Source of the DNA: Promethearchaeota archaeon
Lineage (GTDB): Archaea > Asgardarchaeota > Lokiarchaeia > Sigynarchaeales > SOKP01
Reading direction: 5' to 3'
Length of the DNA: 5,651 nucleotides
Assembly: GCA_014729315.1 (NCBI GenBank)
Contig: WJKD01000778.1
Coordinates: forward strand, 1 to 5,651
Shown: positions 5,591-5,651 of the stretch, piece by piece
Numbering within the stretch: the stretch's first letter is position 1
Layout: every line of letters begins with the position of its first letter
The notes under the pieces: generated by a model
The model's input: only the letters and a program-made list of their open reading frames with translations
Databases searched by the model: none
Told to the model about the DNA's origin: nothing
Made by a program: the position numbers and the translations under genes

Positions 5591-5651
5591 AAATTTACTC
5601 CTTGAAAAGATCGGATTTTTGCTTCTAATATTATATTTTTTAATATTATCA

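Noticed and set aside
1..5651. Mobile element, CRISPR array or defence cassette
   Set aside because: No transposase, integrase, repeat-spacer pattern or terminal inverted repeats are present; most genes are core archaeal genes.

Overview
The window is archaeal chromosomal DNA. It holds the 3' part of the RNA polymerase B-subunit gene, transcription factor E, an MBF1-type zinc-ribbon/HTH protein and a proteasome-activating nucleotidase, a combination found only in Archaea. The DNA is AT-rich, with very AT-rich spacers, oligo-T tracts after genes and TATA-like elements before them. The lineage cannot be fixed from the sequence alone. An AT-rich Asgard or other deep-branching, uncultured archaeon is a reasonable guess, but only a guess.

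Layout: (1) 3-1496, plus strand, C-terminal ~498 codons of RpoB, cut by the left window edge and followed by a cluster of T-runs. (2) 1717-2004, minus strand, a short two-helix membrane protein of unknown function, convergent with rpoB. (3) 2161-2937, plus strand, a 258-residue protein of unknown function that faintly recalls an uncharacterised archaeal family. (4) 3003-3575, plus strand, TFE (TFIIE-alpha homologue), TTG start with a good Shine-Dalgarno. (5) 3587-4108, minus strand, MBF1 homologue, convergent with tfe and only 11 bp from it. (6) 4352-5563, plus strand, PAN, the AAA+ unfoldase of the archaeal proteasome, divergent from mbf1 across a 243-bp AT-rich spacer and also starting with TTG behind a Shine-Dalgarno.

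Four of the six genes belong to core information processing and protein turnover: polymerase core, a general initiation factor, a putative TBP-associated coactivator and the proteasome ATPase. The 258-residue protein immediately upstream of tfe on the same strand is the best candidate here for an undescribed factor tied to transcription. The main departures from expectation are that rpoB is not followed by rpoA1, that the TFE winged helix seems to carry an acidic insertion of about 18 residues before its recognition helix, and that the lysine-rich C-terminus of MBF1 is encoded by the strand opposite the oligo-T terminator of tfe. I see no mobile element, CRISPR array, tRNA or rRNA, and no sign of a defence or other accessory system.
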